Shown here one piece after another: positions 16,685 through 25,764 of a stretch of DNA of 64,000 nucleotides. Source of the DNA: DASVEG01 sp035540495 (GTDB lineage: Bacteria; Actinomycetota; Acidimicrobiia; Acidimicrobiales; CADCTF01); NCBI GenBank assembly GCA_035540495.1, contig DATLGL010000012.1, positions 1-64,000 of the forward strand. The letters run 5' to 3'. The notes below the pieces were generated by a model that had not been told where the DNA came from, did no database searches, and saw only the letters and a program-made list of their open reading frames with translations. Numbering within the stretch: position 1 is the first letter of the stretch; the number at the start of each line of letters is the position of its first letter. Made by a program: the position numbers and the translations under genes.

Positions 16685-18097
16685 GTGGCATCTGCGCGCG
16701 CTGGTGACGTCGTGATCGGCGTCGACTCCTCGACCCAGTCGTGCAAGGTCGTCGTGCGCGATCTCGGTACCGGTGAGGTCGTGCGGTCCGCGACCGCGCC
16801 CCACCCACCTGGCACCGAGGTGGACCCCGAGGCGTGGTGGACGGCGCTCGACCAGGCGCTCGACGAAGCGGACGGCTTGGGCGACGACGTTCGTGCGATC
16901 GGTGTCGCCGGACAACAGCACGGCATGGTCACCCTCGACGATGACGGGTGCGTCGTGCGGCCCGCGCTCTTGTGGAACGACACGCGGTCGGCTGGCGCGG
17001 CGTCGGCTCTCGTGGAGGAGCTCGGTCCTCAGGGATGGGCCGACGCCGTCGGCTCGGTGCCGGTTGCATCGTTCACGGTGACGAAGCTGCGGTGGCTGGC
17101 CGAGCACGAGCCCTCGGTTGCGGCTCGAGTCGCTGCGGTCTGCCTTCCCCACGACTGGCTCACGTGGCGGCTCCGCGCGACGTCGGCGCTCGACGAACTG
17201 ACCACCGACCGCGGCGACGCGAGCGGCACGGGGTACTGGTCGCCGTCCACCGGCCAGTACCGGCACGACCTGCTGGAACGGGCGTTCGGCCGCATGCTTG
17301 GCGTTCCGGGCGTCGCCACACCATGGGCCGCGATCGGCGAGACGCCGTCCGGCGTGGTGGTGAGTGCCGGCACGGGCGACAACATGGCGGCGGCGCTGGC
17401 GCTGCGTGCGCGGCCCGGCGACGTCGTCGTCTCGCTCGGGACATCGGGCGTCGTCTCTGCCGTGTCGACGCACCCGACGGCTGATCCGAGCGGGATCGTC
17501 GCCGGCTTCGCGGACGCCGCGGGGAACTTCCTGCCGCTCGCGTGCACGCTCAACGGCGCGCCGGTGTTCTCGAAGGTCGCCAGCCTGCTCGGCGCCGACC
17601 TCGACGACTTCGCCGAGTTCGCCACGACGGCGCCGCCCGGTGCCGAGGGCCTCGTGCTCGTGCCGTACTTCGAGGGCGAACGCACGCCGAACCTCCCAAA
17701 CGCACACGCGCAGCTCCACGGCATGACGCTGGCCAACACGACGCCCGCCAACATCGCGAGGGCGACGATCGAGGGGATCCTGTGCGGACTGGCCGATGCT
17801 CTCGACGTGCTGGTCGCGCTCGGCGTCACCGCCGAGCGAGTGCTGCTGGTCGGTGGCGGCGCCCGCTCAGCAGCTGTGCAGGACATCGCGGCGGCGATCT
17901 TCGACCTCGACGTCCACGTGCCCACCGCAAGTGAGTACGTCGCCGAGGGCGCGGCACTGCAAGCCGCGGCCGCGCTCACGGGCGAGCCGCCGCCGTGGCC
18001 GGAACCGCCCGCCAACGTGATCGAGGCGGCGCCCGCCGGGTTCGTGCGAGACCAGTACCGCGAAGCGGCGGAGCAGGTGATGAAGGCGGCGCAGTGA
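16685..18097 (+). CDS. xylB: Xylulokinase (FGGY family)
   Basis: 470 aa from GTG 16685; the frame is open further upstream, but homology begins at VIGVDSSTQSCKVVV. Two ribonuclease-H-like ATPase domains are visible. Substrate and nucleotide features include GQQHGMVTLD, WNDTRSA and D232 in the TGDNMAAAL motif, the catalytic-base position of E. coli XylB. Length is normal for XylB (about 480). It converts D-xylulose to D-xylulose 5-phosphate in the cytoplasm. No xylose isomerase is in the window, but an alpha-xylosidase is encoded at 44255-46453. Confidence 0.88.
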   Translation: MASARAGDVVIGVDSSTQSCKVVVRDLGTGEVVRSATAPHPPGTEVDPEAWWTALDQALDEADGLGDDVRAIGVAGQQHGMVTLDDDGCVVRPALLWNDTRSAGAASALVEELGPQGWADAVGSVPVASFTVTKLRWLAEHEPSVAARVAAVCLPHDWLTWRLRATSALDELTTDRGDASGTGYWSPSTGQYRHDLLERAFGRMLGVPGVATPWAAIGETPSGVVVSAGTGDNMAAALALRARPGDVVVSLGTSGVVSAVSTHPTADPSGIVAGFADAAGNFLPLACTLNGAPVFSKVASLLGADLDDFAEFATTAPPGAEGLVLVPYFEGERTPNLPNAHAQLHGMTLANTTPANIARATIEGILCGLADALDVLVALGVTAERVLLVGGGARSAAVQDIAAAIFDLDVHVPTASEYVAEGAALQAAAALTGEPPPWPEPPANVIEAAPAGFVRDQYREAAEQVMKAAQ

Positions 18098-18109
18098 CGG
18101 GGCGGAACG

Positions 18110-19561
18110 TCAGCCTCGGTGGTGGAGGTCGTACTCCGCCATGTAGTACGGGCGGTCAGGGTCGAACTCGGTGAGCGCCTTCGGGTCGTCGACCCGCCCG
18201 ATCGGCCGCACCCCACGACCGACGACGCCGGTCGCGTCGTCGCCGAGGTCGGCCCTCCACTCGTCGAGCACCCGTTGCAGATCGGCGACGACCTCGCGAT
18301 GCGAGCTGCTGAGGTCGAGCGTCTCGCTCGGGTCGTCGACGAGGTCGTAGAGCTCGAGCATCTCCCGCCGGCGCTTCCGCACGTGGAGCTTCCACCGCCC
18401 GACGCGCACCGCCTCGAGCGATCCGTCGAGGATGTAGACGAACGACCGATCGGGCGGAGGCATGGTGTCGTCACCAGCCGCGGCACCCACCATGCCGTCG
18501 ATGCGGACGCCGTCGATTCGCCGATCGAGCGGAACGTCGACGCCGGTGAGCGCGGCGAGCGTCGGGTACACATCGAGCGAGGTGGCCATGTCGCGCACGA
18601 CGGTGCCGGGCTCGATGCGGCCCGGCCAGCGCATGAGGCACGGCACCCTCTGGCCGCCCTCCCAGGTCGTGCCCTTGGCACCTCGTAGCGGGAGGTTGCT
18701 CCCCGACCCTCCTCGATCTGTCGCAAGCGCCCCGTTGTCGCTGGTGAAGATCACGAGCGTCTGCTCGTCGAGACCCAGCCGTCGGAGCTCTTGGAGCACC
18801 ACGCCCGCCGCCCAGTCGATGGCCGCCACGGCGCCGCCGTACGCGCCGTTGCGCGACGACTCGAGGAACGCCTGCTGCACGTAGATCGGCAGGTGCACGT
18901 AGAGGTGGGCGAGGTAGAGGAAGAACGGCCGGTCGCGGTTCGTTCGGAGGAAACGCACGCAGCGCTCGACGTACCGGCCGGTCAGCGACGCCTGATCGGG
19001 TTGCTCCTCGACGACCTCGAGTCCTTCCATCAGCGGGAGCGGCGGCCGGACCCACGGCATGGTCACGCCGAGGTCGTCGAGGATCTTGCGCATCTCCTCG
19101 TCCGTCGGCTCCCCCGGCCCCGCCACCTGGCGCCCCATGTCGTTGCTGTACGGGATGCCGTACCACTCGTCGAAGCCGTGGTTCGTCGGGAGGAAGTCCG
19201 GCTGGTCGCCGCAGTGCCACTTCCCCACCGCGAGCGTGGCGTACCCGGCCGACTGCAGAAGCTTGGCGATGGTGATCTCGTCGGGGTGCAAACCGATCGG
19301 CCATCCCGGGAAGAGCACGCCGCCGAGACCGCCGCCCTGCTCGCCGCCGAAGCCGATGCGCAGCGGGTAGCAGCCGGTGAGCAGCGCGGCGCGCGACGGT
19401 GAGCACACCGGCGACGCCATGTAGAAGTCGGTGAACAACGCGCCTTCGGCCGCCATGCGGTCGAGGTACGGCGTGTCGTTCGCCGTCGAGCCGTAGCACC
19501 CGAGGTCGCCGTAGCCGAGGTCGTCGCAGTTGATCAGGACGATGTTCGGCGGCGTCGTCAC
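18110..19561 (-). CDS. Type I sulfatase (arylsulfatase family)
   Basis: 483 aa from GTG 19561, chosen because GGGAGGTGAC sits just upstream; GTG 19576 is also possible. The N-terminal metal-binding NCDDLGYGD and the activation motif C53-S-P-S-R-A-A-L-L-T-G are intact. Family enzymes convert this Cys to formylglycine before they can hydrolyse sulfate esters. Further motifs are FTSDNGA and KGTTWEGGQRVP. No signal peptide is visible, so it appears cytoplasmic, which is unusual for enzymes acting on polymers. The substrate is unknown. Confidence 0.9.
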   Translation of the reverse strand: MTTPPNIVLINCDDLGYGDLGCYGSTANDTPYLDRMAAEGALFTDFYMASPVCSPSRAALLTGCYPLRIGFGGEQGGGLGGVLFPGWPIGLHPDEITIAKLLQSAGYATLAVGKWHCGDQPDFLPTNHGFDEWYGIPYSNDMGRQVAGPGEPTDEEMRKILDDLGVTMPWVRPPLPLMEGLEVVEEQPDQASLTGRYVERCVRFLRTNRDRPFFLYLAHLYVHLPIYVQQAFLESSRNGAYGGAVAAIDWAAGVVLQELRRLGLDEQTLVIFTSDNGALATDRGGSGSNLPLRGAKGTTWEGGQRVPCLMRWPGRIEPGTVVRDMATSLDVYPTLAALTGVDVPLDRRIDGVRIDGMVGAAAGDDTMPPPDRSFVYILDGSLEAVRVGRWKLHVRKRRREMLELYDLVDDPSETLDLSSSHREVVADLQRVLDEWRADLGDDATGVVGRGVRPIGRVDDPKALTEFDPDRPYYMAEYDLHHRG

Positions 19562-19585
19562 GGCGTCACCTCCCACGGCGTCGCG

Positions 19586-20392
19586 TCAGCGACGTCCGAC
19601 GATCGAGCCCCCGTCGCACGTGATGGTCTCCCCCACCGTGTACGCGCCGGCGCGCGAGCTCAGGAAGATCGCGAGTCCTGCGATGTCCTCCGGCGTACCG
19701 ACACGACCGCGCGGGTTGCCGCGACCGATGGCGTCCCAATCGGTGCCCTCGACGTCGCCGCCGGTACCGACGCCGGTCGACAGCATCCACGTCGGGAACG
19801 GGCCCGGTGCGATGGCATTGACGATGATGTTGCGCCGCACCAGGTGCGCTGCCAGCTGGCGGGTGAGCGCGTGCACCGCAGCCTTCGACGGACCGTACGA
19901 GAACGTCTCGAAGGCCGGCGTCTGGATACCGTCGATCGACCCGATGTTGATGACGCGCGACGGATCGTCCGCGGTGGCGCGCGCCTCGAGCAGCGGGAGC
20001 AGACGCTGGGTGAGGAAGAAGACGCCCTTCACGTTGGTGTCCATCACCTTGTCCCAGCCGACCTCGGGGAACTCGTCGAGCTTGGCGCCCCACGACGCGC
20101 CTGCGTTGTTCACGAGGATGTCGAGGTGGTCGGTCCGCTCCTTCAGCGCGGCGGTGATGGAGTCGATGCCGTCGAGGTTGCTGAGGTCGGCGGGCAGCGA
20201 CACGCAGGTGCCGCCGTACTCCTTCGCCAGGCGCTCGGCCGTCGCGTCGCACACGTCGGCCTTCCGCGAGCTGATGTAGACGGTCGCGCCGTTGGCGAGG
20301 AAGCCGGCGGCGATCATCTCGCCGATGCCGCGTGAGCCGCCCGTGACGAGCGCGGTCTTGCCTTCGATCGAGAAGAGGTCGTTCAGGTGCAC
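19586..20392 (-). CDS. Short-chain dehydrogenase/reductase
   Basis: 268 aa from GTG 20392, at the point where homology starts. The Rossmann motif TGGSRGIG (17-24), NNAG (95-98) and the catalytic tetrad N120, S152, Y166, K170 are all present, and the C-terminus ends with the family's CDGGSIVG. NAD(P)-dependent oxidation or reduction of a sugar, hydroxy acid or acyl substrate is expected; the substrate cannot be told. The sulfatase gene follows 24 bp downstream on the same strand, so they may share a transcript. Confidence 0.88.
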   Translation of the reverse strand: MHLNDLFSIEGKTALVTGGSRGIGEMIAAGFLANGATVYISSRKADVCDATAERLAKEYGGTCVSLPADLSNLDGIDSITAALKERTDHLDILVNNAGASWGAKLDEFPEVGWDKVMDTNVKGVFFLTQRLLPLLEARATADDPSRVINIGSIDGIQTPAFETFSYGPSKAAVHALTRQLAAHLVRRNIIVNAIAPGPFPTWMLSTGVGTGGDVEGTDWDAIGRGNPRGRVGTPEDIAGLAIFLSSRAGAYTVGETITCDGGSIVGRR

Positions 20393-20444
20393 GTGGTCCC
20401 CCGGAAGCTGGAAAGGCGAGGATCGTAAGCGATGACTTCGACGG

Positions 20445-21287
20445 CTAACGGAGGACGGCGTCCGGCGGCAGCGCCACGATGCCGCTCGCGCCGAGCGCCC
20501 TGAGCTCGCCGAGGCGGCGGAACAGCTCCTTGGCCTCGACGACGAGGTGGATCGCGACGAGATCGTCACGCCCTGCGAGGGGGAGCACCGTCGGCGCCGC
20601 CAGTCCGGGGAAGATGCGCGCGAGGCCGTCGACCTCACCGGGCGGTAGGTGCAGCATCACGTACCGCTGACGGCGGGCGTGAAGCGCGGCGGAGAGACGC
20701 ACCTCGAGGTCGTCGAGGACATCGTCGACGGCGGCCGTGACGAACTCGGCCTCGCATCGCTCGATCTCGGCCAGCACCCGAAGGCGGTTTCGCGCCAGAC
20801 TCGTCCCGGTCTCCCTCAGGTCGACGACGGCGTCGGCGAGACCCGCTGCGCACACGCCTTCGAGCGCGCCGCCCATCGTCACCACTCGGACATCGACGCC
20901 CTGCGACGCGAACCATCCGGCCGTCGCGTTCGGGAGATGCGTCGCCACCGTGGCGCCGGCGAGATCGCTCGAGCCGCTGCGCCCGTCGTCCTCCCGGCTC
21001 GCGACGACGAGGTCGCTGCGGGCGAAACCGAGGCGGGTGCGGTGCAGGTCGTCGAGGCTCTCCTCGAGGACGATGTCGGTCGACACGAACGCGGCGTCGA
21101 GGCGGCCGGCCGCGAGCCACGACCCGGCATCACGCGGCCGCATCTCGATGAACTCGATGCCGTCGACCGTTGCCGTCGCGCCGGCGCCACCGCCGGAGAG
21201 CCCGGCCACGGAGTAGCCGGCGTGTTCGAGCAGCACGAGCACGGCATCGCGCAGCCGCCCCTTCGACGGGATCGCTACTCGCGTCAC
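20445..21287 (-). CDS. hisG: ATP phosphoribosyltransferase, long form
   Basis: 280 aa from GTG 21287, overlapping the hisE stop as GTGA. Catalytic-domain signatures include AIPSKGRL at the start and the PRPP-binding region VTMGGALEGVCAAGLADAVVDLRETG. A C-terminal about 70-aa regulatory domain (RRQRYVMLHLPPG to the end) marks the HisZ-independent long form, which is feedback-inhibited by histidine. It catalyses the first step of histidine synthesis. Only hisE accompanies it; the remaining his genes are elsewhere. Confidence 0.92.
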   Translation of the reverse strand: MTRVAIPSKGRLRDAVLVLLEHAGYSVAGLSGGGAGATATVDGIEFIEMRPRDAGSWLAAGRLDAAFVSTDIVLEESLDDLHRTRLGFARSDLVVASREDDGRSGSSDLAGATVATHLPNATAGWFASQGVDVRVVTMGGALEGVCAAGLADAVVDLRETGTSLARNRLRVLAEIERCEAEFVTAAVDDVLDDLEVRLSAALHARRQRYVMLHLPPGEVDGLARIFPGLAAPTVLPLAGRDDLVAIHLVVEAKELFRRLGELRALGASGIVALPPDAVLR

Positions 21288-21568
21288 CGCCGCCGTTCCT
21301 CGAGGACCCGCTCGACCTCCGCCAGCGACACGCCGGCGCCCACCAGCCCGACGAGCAGGTGGTAGAGCAGGTCGGCTGCTTCCTCCGCGATGCGCCCCGT
21401 GTCGGTGACGGAGTCGCGGCCGAGCTCGAGGCACACCTCGAACGCCTCCTCCATGATCTTGCGTTGCACGCGCTCGGGGTCGCCCAGCAGCTCGCTCGTG
21501 TAGGAGCCTTCAGGGCGAGTACGGGCGCGTTCCTGCAGGATCGATTCGAGATCGTCGAGGACACTCAT
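21284..21568 (-). CDS. hisE: Phosphoribosyl-ATP pyrophosphatase
   Basis: 94 aa from ATG 21568. An all-alpha MazG-like fold is indicated by EEAFEVCLELGRDS and EEAADLLYHLLVGL, which carry the Glu/Asp metal ligands of HisE. It hydrolyses phosphoribosyl-ATP to phosphoribosyl-AMP, the second step of the histidine pathway, and is translationally coupled to hisG. Many bacteria fuse this domain to HisI; here it is a stand-alone protein, as is common in actinobacteria. Confidence 0.92.
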   Translation of the reverse strand: MSVLDDLESILQERARTRPEGSYTSELLGDPERVQRKIMEEAFEVCLELGRDSVTDTGRIAEEAADLLYHLLVGLVGAGVSLAEVERVLEERRR

Positions 21569-21614
21569 GTCGAACCGCTGACGGCGAAGGTGCCACTGGC
21601 GGCCGAGGCGTCGC

Positions 21615-22331
21615 TCACTTGAGGTGCTCGGCGAGGAAGCCGATCGTGCGCGACCAGGCGAGCTCCGCGGCGTCGGCCTGGTACATCGACGGTGCGTCCC
21701 AGTTCGAGAACGCATGGCCGGCGTCGTAGCGGTGGAAGGTCACGTTCGGGTTGCCTGCGAACGCGCTCTCGACCTCCGCGATCTTGTCCTCGGGGATGAA
21801 CGCGTCGTTGTTGCCGTAGTGGAACATCGTCGGGCACTCGAGGTTCGGCGCCTGATCGAGCATGTCGTTGACGGGCGACCCGTAGTAGGGCACCGCGGCA
21901 TCGGGACCACGCCCGTCGACGCGGCTCATCGTCGCCGCAGCGAACGCGAGCCCGCCGCCGAGACAGAAGCCGATGGCGCCGATCTTGCCGGTGCATTCGC
22001 TCATGCCGAGCAGGTGTGCGTGCGTCGACTGGATGTCGGCGACGCCGGTGGCGAAGTCGAACTTCTGCACCATCGCGAAGGCGTCCGCCAGACCCGACTC
22101 GTCCTTGCGCTCGAACCGTGGCTCGATGCGCCAGAACATGTCGGGCACGAGGGTGACGTAGCCCTCGTTCGCCAGCCGCTCGGCCAGCCCCCGCATGTTG
22201 TCGTTGATCCCGAAGATCTCCTGGAAGAGCAGCATCCCAGGGCCGGACCCGCTCTCCGGGATCGCGCAGAACGCCTCGAAGGTTCCGCCGTCGTGCGCCT
22301 GCACCGTCTCGTACCTCGTGCTCACCGTCAC
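21615..22331 (-). CDS. Dienelactone hydrolase family protein
   Basis: 238 aa alpha/beta hydrolase. The nucleophile is C123 (GFCLGG), with D176 (GNNDAF) and H206 (AGHAF) completing the Cys-Asp-His triad of dienelactone hydrolases. An N-terminal LLFQEIFGIND oxyanion region is also present. By family it hydrolyses dienelactones or related esters in the cytoplasm; the true substrate is unknown, since no ring-cleavage genes are nearby. It lies 46 bp upstream of hisE on the same strand. Confidence 0.88.
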   Translation of the reverse strand: MTVSTRYETVQAHDGGTFEAFCAIPESGSGPGMLLFQEIFGINDNMRGLAERLANEGYVTLVPDMFWRIEPRFERKDESGLADAFAMVQKFDFATGVADIQSTHAHLLGMSECTGKIGAIGFCLGGGLAFAAATMSRVDGRGPDAAVPYYGSPVNDMLDQAPNLECPTMFHYGNNDAFIPEDKIAEVESAFAGNPNVTFHRYDAGHAFSNWDAPSMYQADAAELAWSRTIGFLAEHLK

Positions 22332-22353
22332 GCCGATCGACGGTAGCTGCCGA

Positions 22354-22869
22354 TCAGGCGGGCACGAGCGCCGCAGCGCCGAACGCCGAGTTGAAGCGAT
22401 CGCACCAGATCACGACCGAGGTGTACGGCTCGAGATCGACGTCCGAAGCCAGCTCGTAGTTCTGGTCGCCCTGGTTGCCCTTCAGCCGCCCGAGGTTGAC
22501 GATGTCGTCGTCGAAGCTGCTCTCCGCGCCGTCGACCGGTGCGCGCGAGAGATACAGGTACAGATCGGGTCCGTTGTCGGTGCGCAGCCCCTCGAGCCGC
22601 ACGATGCGCGTCCCGTCGGCGAGACGCAGCACCCGCACGCGTCCGCTCGTCGAGTGGTCGAGGGAGACGAACGTCCCGGACGCGAGCTCGGCGAGCTCGG
22701 CGGGTTCCGCGGCGGTCGGTGACGCGGGAGCCGCCTCCGTCGCCGGCAGCTCGTCGTCCACGGTCTCGTCGATGAGGAGCTTCTGGGGCTGGAACCAGAA
22801 CAGCACGACCGCCGCGACAGCTGCGGTCACCGCGCCCAACCCGAGCCACCGCACCCGTCGCGGTCCCAC
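22354..22869 (-). CDS. Membrane-anchored DM13-domain protein
   Basis: 171 aa. One N-terminal TM helix (about 9-27), an Ala/Glu-rich linker, then a DM13 domain (about 62-169) with DNGPDLYLYLS, GRLKGNQGDQNYEL and VVIWCDRFNSAFG, including the conserved C156. The DM13 domain has been proposed to take part in extracytoplasmic redox reactions through this Cys. The domain would face outward. No redox partner is evident next to it. Confidence 0.82.
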   Translation of the reverse strand: MGPRRVRWLGLGAVTAAVAAVVLFWFQPQKLLIDETVDDELPATEAAPASPTAAEPAELAELASGTFVSLDHSTSGRVRVLRLADGTRIVRLEGLRTDNGPDLYLYLSRAPVDGAESSFDDDIVNLGRLKGNQGDQNYELASDVDLEPYTSVVIWCDRFNSAFGAAALVPA

Positions 22870-22899
22870 CGTCGCCGGTCTTCCTCGTCGCCGTTCTTC

Positions 22900-23394
22900 C
22901 TAGACGATGAGCAGCGGGCGGTCGGCGGTCGAAGCGAGCTCTCGCGAGACCGAGCCCCCGCTGACGAGGCGGTCGAACCAGCCACGCCGATGGGAGCCGA
23001 CGACGACCAGCGTCGCGTCGATCTCGCGGGCGGCGGACTCGATCGCCTCGACGACGTCACCGACCTCGACCTCGACGGCATCGGCGTCGAGGCCCGATCG
23101 AGCGACGATCGCTTCCGCTCGCTCCTCGTCGTCAGGCGAACCGGCGACGTCGCCCAACCGGTTGCTGTCGTTGGTGAGCACGTAGGCCGGATCACCAAGC
23201 GACGTCGGCGCGGGGTACGTCCACCACGTCGCACCGGCCATGAGTGGCGTCACCGGCATGGCGGCGATGTCGGCCGTCACGTGCAGCGCTACCACCTCCA
23301 CGTCGTCTCGGTCCGCGAACAGCCGGTTGACGAACGTGGCGACGCGCGTATCGGCGTCGGTTCCGTCGAGGGCCACGAGGATGCGCTCGCTCAT
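22900..23394 (-). CDS. Universal stress protein (UspA family)
   Basis: 164 aa from ATG 23394, where the UspA fold starts (ERILVALDGTDADT). The C-terminal nucleotide-loop pattern GSHRRGWFDRLVSGGSVS is of the ATP-binding type. It probably binds ATP and modulates stress survival, as in actinobacterial UspA proteins. It is divergent from the TetR gene, and the TetR palindrome lies 37 bp upstream of its start, so it may be under the same control. Confidence 0.88.
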   Translation of the reverse strand: MSERILVALDGTDADTRVATFVNRLFADRDDVEVVALHVTADIAAMPVTPLMAGATWWTYPAPTSLGDPAYVLTNDSNRLGDVAGSPDDEERAEAIVARSGLDADAVEVEVGDVVEAIESAAREIDATLVVVGSHRRGWFDRLVSGGSVSRELASTADRPLLIV

Positions 23395-23430
23395 CACCCT
23401 GTTGTAGCGCGCTCGCACGGAACGAGTTCG

Positions 23431-23448
23431 TGAGTGAGCGCTCACTCA
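23431..23448. promoter_or_regulatory. Perfect 18-bp palindrome, probable TetR operator
   Basis: TGAGTGAGCGCTCACTCA is fully self-complementary and is centred 25 bp upstream of the TetR GTG start and 46 bp upstream of the uspA-like ATG. TetR dimers typically bind such sites in their own divergent promoter, so autorepression plus control of the downstream exporter genes is the likely role. Confidence 0.72.
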
Positions 23449-23464
23449 TGTACGCTCGCCCGCC

Positions 23465-24037
23465 GTGCCAGCCCTCTCCGCCGCTCGGACCTCCCGCGCC
23501 GGGCCCCTTCCCGCCGACGAGCGGCGGGCCATGATCATCAGCGCAGCGACGCCGCTCCTCGTGGAGCACGGGGAGATGGTGACCACCAAGCAGATCGCCG
23601 AGGCGGCCGGCATCGCCGAAGGGACGATCTTCCGCGTCTTCGCCGACAAGGACGCGCTCATCGCCGCGGTCGTCGAGCACGCGGTCGACCAGACCGCGCT
23701 CGAGGAAGCGTTCGCGTCGATCGACGCCGCGCTCCCGCTTCACGAGCGGGTCGAGCAGGCGGTCGTGCTCCTCCAGCGCCACGTCGTCGACGTGTGGCGC
23801 CTCGTGTCGCGCGTCAGCGCCCGGTTCCGCGAGCACCCGCCGCGGCGCCCGCCCGACAGCGACGCCCTGAAGACGCTCCTGTCGTCCTGCGAGCTCCGAA
23901 CCGATCCGGCGCTGGCAGCCCGGGTGCTCTTCGGCGTCGTGCTCGCCGCAACGCATCCCATGTTCGTCGACGAACCGATGGAGCCCGGCGAGATCGTCGC
24001 GCTCTTCCTCCACGGCACAGCAGGTGGCTCATGTTGA
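23465..24037 (+). CDS. TetR-family transcriptional regulator
   Basis: 190 aa from GTG 23465. An N-terminal helix-turn-helix (about 20-66) carries TTKQIAEAAGIAEGTIFRVFADKDALIAAV, typical of TetR proteins. The C-terminal ligand-binding domain is divergent, as expected. Its stop overlaps the ATG of the first exporter gene by 7 bp, so it is co-translated with the exporter it probably represses. The ligand is likely an exported hydrophobic compound (inference). Confidence 0.9.
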   Translation: MPALSAARTSRAGPLPADERRAMIISAATPLLVEHGEMVTTKQIAEAAGIAEGTIFRVFADKDALIAAVVEHAVDQTALEEAFASIDAALPLHERVEQAVVLLQRHVVDVWRLVSRVSARFREHPPRRPPDSDALKTLLSSCELRTDPALAARVLFGVVLAATHPMFVDEPMEPGEIVALFLHGTAGGSC

Positions 24038-25764
24038 TCCGGCTTCTCCGCCGCCATCTCGCGGCGTACAAGCGTCCGCTGCTCGCGATCGTCGTCATGC
24101 AGACGATCCAGACGACGGCGGCCCTCGTCCTCCCCCGCCTCAACGCCGACATCATCGACGAGGGCATCCTCCGCGGCGACGTCGGCTACATCGTCCGCAC
24201 CGGCGGCATCATGCTCGCCTTCACCGTCGTGCAGATCGTGTTCGCGGCCGGCGCCGTCTACTACGGGGCGAAGGTGGCGATGGGCTTCGGGCGCGACGTC
24301 CGGAACTCGCTCTTCGAACGGGTGACGGCGTTCTCCGCGCGCGAGGTCGGCACGTTCGGCGCCCCGTCACTGATCACGAGGATCACCAACGACGTCCAGC
24401 AGGTGCAGATGCTCGTGGTGATGACGGCAACGATGGCCGTCGCCGCGCCGATCACGATCGTCGTCGGCGTCTTCATGGCGATCCGCACCGACGTGCAGCT
24501 GTCGTCGATCCTGCTGATCAGCATGCCGGCAGCCGCGATCGTGCTCGGGATCATCGTCTCGAGGATGGTGCCTGCCTTCTCGCTGATGCAGGAGCGCATC
24601 GACCAGATCAACCGGGTGCTGCGCGAGCAGATCACCGGCGTGCGGGTCGTCCGGGCCTTCGTGCGCGAACCGCAGGAGGCGGCCCGCTTCGAAACGGCGA
24701 ACGCGGAGCTCACCGACACGTCGCTGCGAGCCGGGCGGTTGATGGCGACGATGTTCCCGATCGTGAACCTGATCATCAACGGCTCCAGCATCGGCGTGCT
24801 GCTGATCGGCGCCCGCGGCGTCGCCGACGGCGAGGTGCAGGTCGGTTCGCTCGTCGCCTACCTGAGCTACCTCGTGCAGATCCTGATGTCGGTGGTGATG
24901 GCGTCGTTCGTCGTGTCGATGGTGCCTCGCGCCGCCGTGGCGGGAGGACGCATCCAGGAGGTGCTCGACACCGAATCGACGGTGCGCCCCCCGGCGACGC
25001 CGATCCGCGAGGTGGCGACCCATGGCTCGCTCGAGTTCGCCGGCGTCGGCTTCCACTACCCGGGCGCCGAGCACGCGGTGCTGTCGGACATCTCGTTTCG
25101 CACCGAGCCTGGCCAGACGACCGCCGTCATCGGCAGCACCGGCGCGGGCAAGACCACACTCGTCAACCTCATCCCCCGGCTGTTCGACGCCACTGCGGGG
25201 CAGGTGCTCGTGGGCGGCGTCGACGTGCGGGATCTCGACCCCGACGTGCTCACCGCGAGCATCGGTCTCGTCCCCCAGAAGCCGTACCTGTTCTCGGGGA
25301 CCGTCCGTTCGAACCTCCAGTACGGCAAGCCGGACGCGACCGAGGACGAGATGTGGGAGGCGCTCGAGGTGGCGCAGGCGGCCGACTTCGTACGAGCGAT
25401 GAACGGCGGGCTCGACGCGACGATCGCCCAGGGTGGCGCCAACGTGTCAGGCGGGCAGCGGCAGCGGTTGTCGATCGCGCGGGCGCTCATCCGCAAGCCC
25501 GACATCTACGTCTTCGACGACTCGTTCTCCGCTCTCGACCTCGCGACGGACGCGCGGCTGCGGGCCGCGCTCGGGCCGTACACGCGCGGATCCGCCGTCG
25601 TGATCGTCGCCCAGCGGGTGTCGACGATCTCCGGCGCCGACTCGATCCTCGTGCTCGAAGACGGCGAGCTCGTCGGCCGCGGCACCCACGCTGAGCTCAT
25701 GCGGGAGTGCGGCACGTACTCCGAGATCGTCGAATCGCAGATCGGTGAAGGGCAGGCGGCATGA
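24031..25764 (+). CDS. ABC exporter half-transporter A (degenerate ATPase site)
   Basis: 577 aa from ATG 24031. Six transmembrane helices (about 1-310) are followed by an ATPase domain with Walker A GSTGAGKTTL (about 368), signature NVSGGQRQRLSIARAL (about 471) and Walker B YVFDD. Residue 497 is Asp where a catalytic Glu is expected, the hallmark of the degenerate site in heterodimeric exporters. The partner gene overlaps by ATGA. Expected role: multidrug or lipid efflux as an A/B heterodimer in the cytoplasmic membrane. Confidence 0.93.
   Translation: MLIRLLRRHLAAYKRPLLAIVVMQTIQTTAALVLPRLNADIIDEGILRGDVGYIVRTGGIMLAFTVVQIVFAAGAVYYGAKVAMGFGRDVRNSLFERVTAFSAREVGTFGAPSLITRITNDVQQVQMLVVMTATMAVAAPITIVVGVFMAIRTDVQLSSILLISMPAAAIVLGIIVSRMVPAFSLMQERIDQINRVLREQITGVRVVRAFVREPQEAARFETANAELTDTSLRAGRLMATMFPIVNLIINGSSIGVLLIGARGVADGEVQVGSLVAYLSYLVQILMSVVMASFVVSMVPRAAVAGGRIQEVLDTESTVRPPATPIREVATHGSLEFAGVGFHYPGAEHAVLSDISFRTEPGQTTAVIGSTGAGKTTLVNLIPRLFDATAGQVLVGGVDVRDLDPDVLTASIGLVPQKPYLFSGTVRSNLQYGKPDATEDEMWEALEVAQAADFVRAMNGGLDATIAQGGANVSGGQRQRLSIARALIRKPDIYVFDDSFSALDLATDARLRAALGPYTRGSAVVIVAQRVSTISGADSILVLEDGELVGRGTHAELMRECGTYSEIVESQIGEGQAA

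Noticed and set aside
18090..18122. Short TGACG/CGTCA stem as a terminator between xylB and the sulfatase
   Set aside because: Only five base pairs and no T-tract.
23434..24030. Alternative long start of the first ABC exporter fused with the TetR region
   Set aside because: The upstream part is an out-of-frame Arg-rich shadow of tetR; ATG 24031 starts at the first ABC helix.
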